Of a stretch of 64,000 bases of DNA, positions 1 through 9,482 are shown one piece after another. The DNA comes from Paraperibacillus esterisolvens. GTDB lineage: Bacteria > Bacillota > Bacilli > Bacillales > DSM-1321. The translations under genes were made by a program, and so were the position numbers. Numbering within the stretch: the stretch's first letter is position 1; every line of letters begins with the position of its first letter. The notes under the pieces are model-generated. The model was not told the origin of the DNA. It ran no database searches and worked only from the letters and a program-made list of their open reading frames with translations. The stretch lies in contig NZ_CP143545.1 of assembly GCF_046237625.1 (NCBI RefSeq), forward strand, positions 3,348,001-3,412,000, read 5' to 3'.

Positions 1-500
1 AGCCTCTTTTCTACAGCCTGTTTGGCCTTCAGGCGGGAGGAAAGGTCTACATATTCCTCAGTGACATCTTCTCCTTTCACGGATTGCGTGTTTATCTTAA
101 AGTCCTTTATGCCTTCAAGGCGGCGAAGGAAGGATTGCAGGGCAGGCTGCGGGACCCTGATTTCGAATGTGCCTTCATGGCTGTATTCCTCTGCACTATA
201 AACTTCCTTGGTTACAATATACCCCTTGCTTGATGCAAGCTCTTTTTCCAAAGCCGTTTCGAACTGGCTGAAGTTTTTGACTCCCGCATCAATATCTGTC
301 TTATAAATGATTTTCTTTTCAGGCGGACTCTCACTGGTTTCAGTCTCTTTCTCCCCGATTTCCATTTTGCCGCTGCTGACATCTGCAGAATCTCTTTTTC
401 CAATAGAACCGGATTCGCTTTTCATGCTTCCATCATTGCTGCAGGCAGCGAGAGTAAATATCAGGACAGCCGCAGCCAGGGTTTTACATATCCACTTCAT
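1..500 (-). CDS. DUF4349-like lipoprotein, C-terminus cut off by window edge
   Basis: This is the N-terminal 166 codons of a secreted lipoprotein. It starts with a basic-hydrophobic signal peptide (MKWICKTLAAAVLIF) ending in a lipobox LAAC, so Cys20 should be lipidated and anchored outside the membrane. A Ser/Glu-rich linker follows, then a segment (IIYKTDIDAGVKNFSQFE, then RVPQPALQSFLRRLE, and EDVTEEYVDLSSRLKAKQ) that looks like the start of the DUF4349 domain. The family has a long coiled coil and C-terminal membrane helices, which here would lie beyond position 1. The start is supported by an AAAGGGGG site just upstream. The molecular function of the family is unknown. The assignment rests on motif memory. 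Confidence 0.75.
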   Translation of the reverse strand, partial: MKWICKTLAAAVLIFTLAACSNDGSMKSESGSIGKRDSADVSSGKMEIGEKETETSESPPEKKIIYKTDIDAGVKNFSQFETALEKELASSKGYIVTKEVYSAEEYSHEGTFEIRVPQPALQSFLRRLEGIKDFKINTQSVKGEDVTEEYVDLSSRLKAKQAVEKR

Positions 501-662
501 ATCTGAATCCCCCTTTTTCCAATAGACGTCATGCCCCAAAAAAATGTTGCAAATCCTGCCAATTGTTTTTTAAAAGCGAAGTTATGCTATATAATAAGGT
601 GATATTTTGATAACACTTTTAATGGAATGATACTGAACTATAGAAATCAGGGTGATAAATAA

Positions 663-1943
663 ATGGAATACGATGTAATTGTGATCGGCGGCGGACCCTC
701 CGGCCTGATGTCTGCCATTGCAGCCGGCGAAAAAGGCGGCAGGGTTTTATTGATTGACAAGGGTGAAAAACTCGGGAGGAAGCTGGCTATCTCAGGAGGT
801 GGAAGATGCAATGTGACAAACCGTCTCCCTGTGGATGAGATCGTGAAACATATACCGGGAAATGGACGCTTTTTATACAGCGCTTTTTCTGAATTCAGCA
901 ATGAGGATATCATCCGTTTCTTTGAAAACCTTGGCATTCAGCTCAAGGAAGAAGATCACGGAAGGATGTTCCCGGTTACAGATAAAGCACAGAGTGTTGT
1001 CGATGCCCTGCTTTCCAGGCTTGAGGATTTGAACGTTACCGTTTATACAAATTCTCCCGTGAAGGATGTCTTTTACGAAGGCGGCCGCTTCGACTCTGTC
1101 CTGCTGAAGGACGGACAGAAAATCCGAGGTAAAGCCGTCGTTATTGCGGTTGGCGGGAAATCAGTCCCACATACCGGTTCCACGGGAGATGGATACGCAT
1201 GGGCAAAAAAAGCCGGCCATACCATCACTGATTTGTTTCCTACAGAAGTTCCTGTGACGTCGAATGAACCTTTTATAAGAAACAAAACGCTGCAGGGATT
1301 GTCCTTGAAAAGCGTGGCACTCAGTGTACTGAATCCAAAGGGAAAAGCATTGATCACCCACCGGATGGACATGATCTTTACACACTTTGGGATATCGGGC
1401 CCGGCCGTTCTGCGCTGCAGTCAATTTGTTGTCAAAGCCATGAAGAAATGGAATCTGTCTGCAGTTACCATGAAATTGGATTCCCTCCCGGATCATAATG
1501 CCGAAGAGGTGTTTCAGACCATTCATCAGGAAATCAAGGAGGAACCAAAGAAGGCTGTTAAAAATATATGGAAAGGCTTGCTCCCAGAGAGGTATCTTCA
1601 TTTTTTGCTGGAACGGGCCGGCATCGACCCAGGCGCCCAGGGCTCAACGATTTCCCATGAGAAGCTCCGGGCATTTGCAGGTCTCTGCAAGGAATTCACG
1701 TTTACTGTAAATGGCACACTCTCTCTTGAAAAAGCATTCGTCACAGGAGGAGGGGTCTCTGTCAAAGAAATACACCCGAAAGAAATGGCATCAAAATTTA
1801 TGGGCGGCCTCTATTTCTGCGGTGAGGTCCTTGATATCCACGGATACACCGGCGGCTATAATATTACCTCTGCCCTGGTCACAGGCAGACTTGCAGGATT
1901 GAATGCAGCCCTATATAGCAAGAGCTTAAAAGTGAAAGGTTGA
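663..1943 (+). CDS. ytfP: NAD(P)/FAD-dependent oxidoreductase, HI0933/YtfP family
   Basis: A 426-residue flavoprotein. Residues 5-20 hold the FAD-binding dinucleotide fold (VIVIGGGPSGLMSAIAA). The family signature GRKLAISGGGRCNVTN lies near residue 40, and the C-terminal FAD motif FCGEVLDIHGYTGGYN near residue 385. Length and motifs match the HI0933-like family (B. subtilis YtfP is about 420 residues). The protein should be cytosolic. The substrate of the family is not established. The next gene begins 7 bp after the stop, with its ribosome binding site overlapping this gene's end, so the two are probably co-transcribed. Confidence 0.9.
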   Translation: MEYDVIVIGGGPSGLMSAIAAGEKGGRVLLIDKGEKLGRKLAISGGGRCNVTNRLPVDEIVKHIPGNGRFLYSAFSEFSNEDIIRFFENLGIQLKEEDHGRMFPVTDKAQSVVDALLSRLEDLNVTVYTNSPVKDVFYEGGRFDSVLLKDGQKIRGKAVVIAVGGKSVPHTGSTGDGYAWAKKAGHTITDLFPTEVPVTSNEPFIRNKTLQGLSLKSVALSVLNPKGKALITHRMDMIFTHFGISGPAVLRCSQFVVKAMKKWNLSAVTMKLDSLPDHNAEEVFQTIHQEIKEEPKKAVKNIWKGLLPERYLHFLLERAGIDPGAQGSTISHEKLRAFAGLCKEFTFTVNGTLSLEKAFVTGGGVSVKEIHPKEMASKFMGGLYFCGEVLDIHGYTGGYNITSALVTGRLAGLNAALYSKSLKVKG

Positions 1944-1950
1944 TTTTTGA

Positions 1951-2916
1951 ATGAAAGCACTGGTATTTAATGAATTTGGCGGTCCAGAGGTTTTATCTTA
2001 TACAGATATACCCGCGCCTGAGATCGGCAGTTATGATGTATTGGTTGAAACAAGAGCAATCGGCCTTAACTTTGCTGATATTTACCGCCGCAAGGGCAAT
2101 TATCACCTTGTCGGGAAACCGCCATTTATACTCGGATATGAGGGTGCGGGCGTGGTGGTGGAAACAGGAGCAGATGTCACTTCCCTTAAGGTTGGGGATG
2201 CTGTCGCCTTTGCTGATGCTCCCCATGCAAATGCCGAGCTGGTCGCAGTCCATGAAGATCATGCCATCCCCCTTCCTCATGATATTTCGTTTGAGACGGC
2301 GGCTTCCGTTATGCTTCAGGGTTTGACTGCCCAATACCTGACACATGACAGCCATTCAGTGGAAAAAGGCCAGATGATCCTCGTGCATGCGGCTGCAGGC
2401 GGTGTCGGCCAGCTGCTTACGGGAATCGCAAAGCATAAAGGGGCATATGTAATCGGACTTACTTCTTCTGAAGAGAAAAGAATGACCGCCTTGAAGGCAG
2501 GCGCTGATGAAGTGTTTCTGTACAGCGGCAGCTGGACAGATGAGGTTCTTGAGTTTACAGGGGGCCGGGGAGTGGATGCAGCCTATGATTCAATAGGATC
2601 TACCCTTATGGACAGCTTCCTCTGCACCAGGGAACGCGGGACGGTAGTCTTTTATGGAATGGCAGGAGGAGACCCGGCGCCGGTCGACCCAAGGATGCTT
2701 ATGGATACCTCCAAGACGCTGACTGGCGGAGATCTTTGGAGCTACCTGACTTCGAGAGAAGAACGGTTAAGACGTTCAGAAGGTCTTTTTGAACTGATCA
2801 GGAGCGGCGCAGTCAAGCTTGCTCCGCCAAAACTGTTCAAGCTTGAGGACGGTGCCGGGGCTCACCGCCTGATTGAAAGCAGGAAAAGCTCAGGCAAGAT
2901 TTTGCTCATTCCCTGA
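1951..2916 (+). CDS. NADPH:quinone reductase-like MDR oxidoreductase
   Basis: A 321-residue medium-chain dehydrogenase/reductase of the zeta-crystallin/quinone oxidoreductase branch. The N-terminal GroES-like domain carries GLNFADIYRRKGNY and GYEGAGVVVETG. The Rossmann domain has the nucleotide motif HAAAGGVGQLL near residue 145. The zinc-ligand cysteines of true alcohol dehydrogenases are absent, as in quinone reductases. The family reduces quinones or alkenals with NADPH in the cytosol. It follows ytfP with a 7-bp gap (site AAAGGTTGA), so an operon is likely. The physiological substrate cannot be told from sequence. Confidence 0.88.
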   Translation: MKALVFNEFGGPEVLSYTDIPAPEIGSYDVLVETRAIGLNFADIYRRKGNYHLVGKPPFILGYEGAGVVVETGADVTSLKVGDAVAFADAPHANAELVAVHEDHAIPLPHDISFETAASVMLQGLTAQYLTHDSHSVEKGQMILVHAAAGGVGQLLTGIAKHKGAYVIGLTSSEEKRMTALKAGADEVFLYSGSWTDEVLEFTGGRGVDAAYDSIGSTLMDSFLCTRERGTVVFYGMAGGDPAPVDPRMLMDTSKTLTGGDLWSYLTSREERLRRSEGLFELIRSGAVKLAPPKLFKLEDGAGAHRLIESRKSSGKILLIP

Positions 2917-3027
2917 CCTTGGGGAGTGCCAGCCCCTTTCGATTTATAGAAAGGACATTTTTACATCTTTCCCTGCGGGCATGAAATCGATTATACTAGA
3001 CTAATAAGTAGTCAGGAGGTTAGAGCA

Positions 3028-3207
3028 ATGGCTGAAACACCTAAAAAGAAAGTGAGCCTTCAGGATGCAATCAAGCAGCAGCTCGCCAATAAAAAAAGTC
3101 AGACTTCAGGAAGCCAGAATCATGGCGGAGGTTTGCAGGGCGGCCAGAAAATGAAAAGCCAGCAGACAAAGAAGGTCAGTAATCAGCGAAGGAAGATGGG
3201 CACATAA
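3028..3207 (+). CDS. small basic Gln/Lys-rich hypothetical protein
   Basis: A 59-codon gene with a strong ribosome binding site (CAGGAGGT, 8 bp before ATG), ending just before a terminator-like hairpin. The product starts MAETPKKKVSLQDAIKQQLA and continues as a Lys/Gln/Gly/Ser-rich, probably disordered tail ending QRRKMGT. There is no signal peptide or membrane segment. I do not recognise the family. The good Shine-Dalgarno site and the downstream terminator support expression. Nucleic-acid binding is possible from its charge but is only a guess. Confidence 0.65.
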   Translation: MAETPKKKVSLQDAIKQQLANKKSQTSGSQNHGGGLQGGQKMKSQQTKKVSNQRRKMGT

Positions 3208-3230
3208 TGCTCACCTGCTGAGTCAAAACA

Positions 3231-3273
3231 AAAAATGCACCCGCGTTTCATCCGCAGGGTGCATTTATTTTTT
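3231..3273. terminator. bidirectional intrinsic terminator
   Basis: A hairpin pairs ATGCACCC with GGGTGCAT around a short loop, flanked by A-runs on the left and T-runs on the right. It can stop both the plus-strand small gene (3028-3207) and the minus-strand cse60 gene that ends inside it. Confidence 0.75.
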
Positions 3274-3450
3274 CCGGTAGATGACCATGGCGCTGAAACA
3301 GTAGATTTGTTCCTCGTCTTCCTCGCTCATGGCAGCAACATGATACTTAATATCGACAATCTGATTATCCTGTACATCCTTAAGGAATGAATTTATTCCC
3401 TTTTCCAGATCTTTCTCATGTTCATAATCAAATAGCTTTACCTGGATCAC
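3265..3450 (-). CDS. cse60: sporulation protein Cse60-like
   Basis: A 61-residue acidic protein, VIQVKLFDYEHEKDLEKGIN... to IYCFSAMVIYRKK. It strongly resembles the Cse60 family, made under SigE control in the mother cell of B. subtilis. The start is a GTG preceded by GAGGGGAG at normal spacing. A longer upstream reading would run into the rhodanese gene in another frame and has no matching residues. No enzymatic motif is visible. Its role in sporulation is not defined. It lies directly downstream of the rhodanese gene on the same strand, with a 67-bp gap, and ends in a shared terminator. Confidence 0.8.
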   Translation of the reverse strand: MIQVKLFDYEHEKDLEKGINSFLKDVQDNQIVDIKYHVAAMSEEDEEQIYCFSAMVIYRKK

Positions 3451-3517
3451 AGCGCTTATCTCCCCTCGCCTTTTTAGCCAGTATGGCCAAAATGAGAAGG
3501 GAATAAACAATTCGAAA

Positions 3518-3829
3518 TTATTTAAATACTTTCTCGCCCTTCCAGTCGAGCATGCCGCCTTCCATGTTAACAGGCTGATACCCCTGATCCTGAAGGTAGG
3601 AACATACTCTGGCGCTTCTCCCGCCGGAACGGCAGATGAAGATATACTCCTTGTCTTTATCGAATGCATCGAGCTTCTCAGGGATATCGCCCATTTTAAT
3701 ATGGATGGCGCCCGGGATCATGCCTGTTTCCACTTCTTCATCCTCGCGCACATCCACGAGCAGTAAATGTTCATCTTTTTCTATTTTCTCCTGAAGCTCA
3801 TCTGTAGTAATGGTCTTATAATTTTCCAT
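3518..3829 (-). CDS. ytwF: rhodanese-domain sulfurtransferase (YtwF-like)
   Basis: A 103-residue single-domain rhodanese. The CDC25-like active loop CRSGGRS carries the catalytic cysteine near residue 69. LLVDVREDEEVETGMIPGAIHI is the N-terminal signature. The family moves sulfane sulfur from a persulfide on this Cys to acceptors in the cytosol. I chose the second ATG (MENYKT), because the first ATG's own codons (ATGGAGGGT) form the ribosome binding site. The length then equals B. subtilis YtwF. It sits 25 bp downstream of a cysteine synthase gene on the same strand, which fits a shared role in sulfur handling. Confidence 0.88.
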   Translation of the reverse strand: MENYKTITTDELQEKIEKDEHLLLVDVREDEEVETGMIPGAIHIKMGDIPEKLDAFDKDKEYIFICRSGGRSARVCSYLQDQGYQPVNMEGGMLDWKGEKVFK

Positions 3830-3854
3830 GGTACCCTCCATTATTTGGTAATAC

Positions 3855-4769
3855 TTAAATTAAATCCATGCTGAGGTAGCGTTCACCGCTGTCCGGTGCA
3901 ATACACAGCACCTTTTTGCCCTTGCCGAGCAGGACGGCTGTCTCAATGGCTGCATAAACGGCAGCCCCTGCAGAGAGGCCGAGGAATAATCCTTCTTCCC
4001 TTGCAAGCCTTCTGAACATACCGACAGCATCTTCATCGGCAATCTGCATGATTTCATCATATACCTTCTCATTCAGGATGCTCGGTATGAAGCCTGGACT
4101 CGTGCCCACTAATTTATGCGGACCCGGCTTTCCTCCTGACAGCACCGGGGACCCTTTGGGCTCCACGACCGCAATATAAAGGTCAGGAAGGAGTTCTTTC
4201 AGCTTTTCTCCTGTACCCGTTATCGTACCGCCAGTCCCTGCGGTCGCCACGAACGCATCCAGTTTTCCGTCCATCTGGCTGTATATTTCCATGGCTGTCG
4301 TCGTGCGGTGGATGTCCGGATTGGCAGCATTTTCAAACTGCTGCGGAATGAAGCTTCCCGGTATGCTTTCCTTTAACTCCAATGCTTTTTGGATGGCACC
4401 CGGCATCTTCTGCTCACTTGGCGTCAGCACGACCTCCGCTCCATATGCTTTAAGGATGTTGATCCTTTCCTGTGTCATATTATCCGGCATGATGAGGATC
4501 GCACGATATCCCCTGGCAGCAGCTGCCATGGCAAGGCCTATGCCAGTATTGCCGCTTGTCGGTTCGATGATTGTATCGCCCTCTTTAAGGCGCCCTTCTT
4601 CCTCTGCAGTCTTGATCATATTGAATGCAGCGCGGTCCTTCACGCTCTTGGAAGGATTGAACATTTCGAGCTTTACATAGACGTCTGCCGCTCCTTCAGG
4701 GACGACCCTGTTTAAACGGACCACCGGTGTATCACCGATCAGATCCGTAATATTGTTTACAACCTTCAT
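3855..4769 (-). CDS. ytkP: cysteine synthase family PLP enzyme (YtkP-like)
   Basis: A 304-residue fold-type II PLP enzyme. Lys44 in PSKSVKDRAA is the expected Schiff-base lysine. EPTSGNTGIGLA is the substrate-binding loop, and GTGGTITGTG the phosphate-binding glycine loop. These are the hallmarks of O-acetylserine (thiol)-lyase, which makes cysteine from O-acetylserine and sulfide. B. subtilis has CysK plus paralogues such as YtkP, and the synteny here points to YtkP rather than the main CysK. The rhodanese gene follows closely. The true acceptor (sulfide, thiosulfate or other) cannot be decided from sequence. Confidence 0.88.
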   Translation of the reverse strand: MKVVNNITDLIGDTPVVRLNRVVPEGAADVYVKLEMFNPSKSVKDRAAFNMIKTAEEEGRLKEGDTIIEPTSGNTGIGLAMAAAARGYRAILIMPDNMTQERINILKAYGAEVVLTPSEQKMPGAIQKALELKESIPGSFIPQQFENAANPDIHRTTTAMEIYSQMDGKLDAFVATAGTGGTITGTGEKLKELLPDLYIAVVEPKGSPVLSGGKPGPHKLVGTSPGFIPSILNEKVYDEIMQIADEDAVGMFRRLAREEGLFLGLSAGAAVYAAIETAVLLGKGKKVLCIAPDSGERYLSMDLI

Positions 4770-4863
4770 AGTTAAAAACTCCCCAATTGATGGCTTATCG
4801 TTATCATCATTGTATCAAAAACCTTATTATGATTACCAATGGGGTGACTTTTACGCGATCGGC

Positions 4864-4898
4864 ATAAAAAAGGCAGCGTTACCTCGGTAACAGCTGCT
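4864..4898 (-). terminator. intrinsic terminator after bioY
   Basis: On the minus strand GCAGC-TGTTACC pairs with GGTAAC-GCTGC and is followed by CTTTTTTA. It lies 12 bp past the bioY stop and insulates it from the cysteine synthase gene. Confidence 0.75.
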
Positions 4899-4909
4899 GA
4901 TTTGCCCGC

Positions 4910-5500
4910 TTATGATGCCCTTTTTATATATTTGAACCGGCTCTTTGATAATACCGTTTTTTGCAGGCGGTGCCCCATCAGGCCGGCCGCTGCAGAGAGA
5001 ATGATATCCTTTGGCAGAGGTGCAAGCATCCACAGCCATGCCACTTTATAGCTGAATGCCGGAGGGCTTGCGGCCCATAGTTTGTAGGCCATATACATCC
5101 AGTTGGTCCCGAACAGATAATTCACTGCCATGCCTGTCAGAGCAGCAGCCACATAGGCCTTGGGACTTTTGTACTTTTCAATAATTCTGCCTGCGATATA
5201 GGCGGTAAAGATATAGGATAGGATAAATCCGAAAGTAGGGCTCAGGATGGTAGAGAAACCAGCCCCGAATTTTGCAAATACCGGTATGCCTACAAGTCCG
5301 GCAATTGCATATCCGATCATGGCAAACGCACCCAGCCTGCTGCCGAGGACAACCCCTGCCAAAACAGCAAAAAACGTCTGGAGCGTAATCGGCACAGTAC
5401 CAACCATCATAAACGGAGCAATGGAAGTAATGTTGGCACCAATCGCCATAAGCGTAATAAACATTGCAGAAAGCGTCAGGTCAATCGTTCTAAGCTTCAT
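4910..5500 (-). CDS. bioY: biotin transporter BioY (ECF S-component)
   Basis: A 196-residue integral membrane protein with about six hydrophobic segments. It resembles BioY throughout: start MKLRTIDLTLSAMFITLMAI, central VLGSRLGAFAMIGYAIAGLVG and PTFGFILSYI. BioY is the substrate-specific subunit that captures biotin and works with the shared EcfAA'T energising module, which is not encoded nearby. The upstream region carries a BirA-type operator overlapping the -35 box, which independently supports a biotin role. It is monocistronic, with its own promoter and terminator. Confidence 0.92.
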   Translation of the reverse strand: MKLRTIDLTLSAMFITLMAIGANITSIAPFMMVGTVPITLQTFFAVLAGVVLGSRLGAFAMIGYAIAGLVGIPVFAKFGAGFSTILSPTFGFILSYIFTAYIAGRIIEKYKSPKAYVAAALTGMAVNYLFGTNWMYMAYKLWAASPPAFSYKVAWLWMLAPLPKDIILSAAAGLMGHRLQKTVLSKSRFKYIKRAS

Positions 5501-5531
5501 TCAATTTGTCTCCCCTCATATGTATACATTA

Positions 5532-5560
5532 AAGATAAAGTCGAAACCCTATTTTGTCAA
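5532..5560 (-). promoter_or_regulatory. SigA promoter of bioY
   Basis: On the minus strand TTGACA (5560-5555) and TATCTT (5537-5532) are separated by 17 bp. The -35 box lies inside the inverted repeat described as a BirA operator. Confidence 0.75.
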
Positions 5561-5584
5561 CTGCAAAATAATCAGGTTTACAAA
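5553..5584. promoter_or_regulatory. BirA-type biotin operator
   Basis: An imperfect dyad reads TTGTCAAC, then 13 bases, then GGTTTACAA. It resembles the Firmicute BirA site (TTGTTAAC with N14-16 and GTTAACAA). It covers the bioY -35 box, so biotinyl-BirA bound here should block transcription when biotin is plentiful. The functional claim is inferred from the consensus and position. Confidence 0.7.
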
Positions 5585-5692
5585 CAGCCGAAGAGTGGTG
5601 CCTGCCCCTTATTTCCCGGCTCCAAAGAGCCCTGGGAAACAAAGGTCAGACGCCGGCATTCCCGCATAAAATACGAGTTTCCCCTCAGAGAA

Positions 5693-5717
5693 ATAGGGAA
5701 CTGTCCCCCATTTCCCA
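5693..5717 (+). repeat. dispersed short repeat, copy A (core TGTCCCC-ATTTCCC)
   Basis: GGGAACTGTCCCCCATTTCC lies in the gap between bioY and tspO. Near-identical cores occur at 11202-11235 (opposite strand) and 26536-26560. The same gap also holds GGTGCCTGCCCC and a GC-rich hairpin (5609-5631). Such GTCCCC/GCCTGNCCC modules recur in Bacillaceae intergenic DNA. Their origin is uncertain. Confidence 0.55.
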
Positions 5718-5783
5718 TGTTTAACTGCTCTGGAGGGGGCAATAGTATGAGGGAGTGGATTCTTCCTGAGGGGAGGTTGGTTT

Positions 5784-6266
5784 GTGATGAGGAGCAGCGG
5801 GTTTGTTAAGCTTGCGGTGAATGTGCTTCCACCGGTGGCGGGCGGGACTTTGACTGGATATCTGGCATCGAGGAATACGAAGGAAATTTACAGGAATTTG
5901 AAGAAGCCGGCTTTTTCCCCTCCGTCATGGGTTTTCCCGACAGTATGGACAGGATTGTACACACTGATGGGCGCAGCGCGGTACCATGTGGCGGCTAAAC
6001 AAAAGCAGGATCCGAAGAGCCTTGCCTTTTATAATATCCAGCTCACACTTAATTTCCTTTGGTCTTTCTTGTTTTTCAAATGGGGATTAAGAGGATTTGC
6101 CTTTATCGAAGCTGCCATGCTTTTTACGATGGTGTCCCTTACAGGCTATAAATTTTATCAGGAAGACAAAGCTGCAGGACTTGCCATGGTCCCGTATGCC
6201 CTGTGGGCAGCCTTTGCAATGGGCCTGAACTTTTCTGTATGGAAGCTGAACAAACAGCAGGGATAA
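5784..6266 (+). CDS. tspO: TspO/MBR family tryptophan-rich sensory protein
   Basis: A 160-residue membrane protein with five predicted helices, rich in Trp. It carries the TspO/PBR signature KPAFSPPSWVFPTVWTGLYT (residues 39-58) and the conserved ALWAAFAMGLNFSVWKLN end. The family binds porphyrins and other tetrapyrroles, and has been linked to their photo-oxidative breakdown and stress signalling. A GGGGAGGT site precedes tandem GTG-ATG codons. Either could start translation, a one-residue difference. B. subtilis YtaB is the counterpart. A strong hairpin terminator follows. Confidence 0.9.
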   Translation: MMRSSGFVKLAVNVLPPVAGGTLTGYLASRNTKEIYRNLKKPAFSPPSWVFPTVWTGLYTLMGAARYHVAAKQKQDPKSLAFYNIQLTLNFLWSFLFFKWGLRGFAFIEAAMLFTMVSLTGYKFYQEDKAAGLAMVPYALWAAFAMGLNFSVWKLNKQQG

Positions 6267-6281
6267 AGAGTTCAACGAAAA

Positions 6282-6340
6282 AGCCGGACTTCAACTCCCG
6301 CCGACTATCGCGGGGGCATGAAGCCCGGCTCTTTTTTGCA
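6282..6340. terminator. bidirectional terminator between tspO and a small minus-strand gene
   Basis: A long hairpin pairs AGCCGGACTTCA with TGAAGCCCGGCT around a 23-base loop. It is flanked by AAAAA and CTTTTTT, so it can serve the converging genes on both sides. Confidence 0.75.
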
Positions 6341-6345
6341 CCTGC

Positions 6346-6567
6346 CTATTCGAGCGCCTCTGTTTTTCGATAATCAGCCATAAAAATATCTACCGTTTCT
6401 TCGAGAGGACCATCAGCATCCGGAACCTGCACAATCAATTTATTCTTCGACGGAATCGGGGTGATGGAATAGTTGCTGAAACGGTTGATCTCTAGCTGCA
6501 GCCGCAAATCCTCGGCAAGCTCTTCTGCATCCACCGAACTCTTTAATACATAGTGATGGTTTTTCAT
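6346..6567 (-). CDS. conserved-looking hypothetical protein, 73 residues
   Basis: A small cytosolic, acidic protein beginning MKNHHYVLKSSVDAEELAED and ending YRKTEALE. It has a mixed alpha/beta look (amphipathic helix, then strands YSITPIPSKNKLIVQV) and no cysteines, signal or membrane segment. GGAGG lies upstream of the ATG, and the stop sits next to a strong terminator, both supporting a real gene. I do not recognise the family. It lies downstream of leuS but past leuS's terminator, so it is probably transcribed separately. Confidence 0.6.
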   Translation of the reverse strand: MKNHHYVLKSSVDAEELAEDLRLQLEINRFSNYSITPIPSKNKLIVQVPDADGPLEETVDIFMADYRKTEALE

Positions 6568-6629
6568 TGCATACAGCCTCCTTATATCGTGCCCTGCAGA
6601 AATAGTATACCCCCGGATCCTGATAATTT

Positions 6630-6665
6630 AACAAAAGGACAGCCTGCAAAAAGCAGGCTGTCCTC
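6630..6665 (-). terminator. leuS intrinsic terminator
   Basis: A perfect 12-bp stem pairs AGGACAGCCTGC with GCAGGCTGTCCT around a TTTTT loop. On the minus strand it is followed by TTTTGTT, six bases past the leuS stop codon. Confidence 0.85.
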
Positions 6666-6670
6666 TTCAA

Positions 6671-9085
<2,415 letters not shown>

Positions 9086-9119
9086 GTTCTTTCCTCCTAT
9101 TTTCCTTCTGCAGCTAATA

Positions 9120-9385
9120 AAAAAATCCCCTCATCCCTCCTAAAAAAGAGGGACGAGAGGATTGTTATATCTTCCCGCGGTACCACCCACATAAGTGCCA
9201 AAACATCAGCACCCGCTCAAAAAAATCCTTAACGCGGATCAAACGCCAGGCACTAGTTCATTCGTTCATGCCTGCAGCTCGAAGGCGAGTTCGCAATCAT
9301 TCTCGGTTGGCTTGCACCGGCCGCCAACTCTCTTAAGACGAGTTCTAATCGCTACTACTCCTTGTCATGGCCCTGTTTATGAATA
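9120..9385 (-). ncRNA. T-box leader of leuS (leucine specifier CUC)
   Basis: The minus strand carries the T-box core AGGGTGGTACCGCG type sequence (GGGTGGTACCGCGG at 9188-9175). A terminator follows at 9164-9121 (ATCCTCTCGTCCCTC pairing with GAGGGATGAGGGGAT, then a T-run). Upstream, Stem I shows GAACTCGCCTTC with CTC at 9289-9287 in the specifier position. CTC is a leucine codon, matching the downstream gene. When uncharged tRNA-Leu binds specifier and T-box bulge, the antiterminator forms and leuS is read through. Confidence 0.95.
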
Positions 9386-9395
9386 GATAATTCAT

Positions 9396-9424
9396 ATTTT
9401 AGTTAAAAGTCCTAAAAAAAGCAA
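9396..9424 (-). promoter_or_regulatory. promoter of the leuS T-box transcript
   Basis: TTGCTT (9424-9419) and TAAAAT (9401-9396) on the minus strand are spaced 17 bp apart, 10 bp before the T-box RNA. Confidence 0.6.
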
Positions 9425-9441
9425 GCTGCTTTTAGCAGGAT
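9413..9441 (-). terminator. possible short terminator after yttB
   Basis: A weak stem CTGC-TAAAA-GCAG followed by CTTGC and seven Ts on the minus strand, downstream of yttB. It overlaps the -35 region of the leuS promoter. The stem is short, so termination may be partial. Confidence 0.35.
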
Positions 9442-9482
9442 ATCCTAATTTATTCCGGCCTATACATCCCAGTTCCTAAAAG

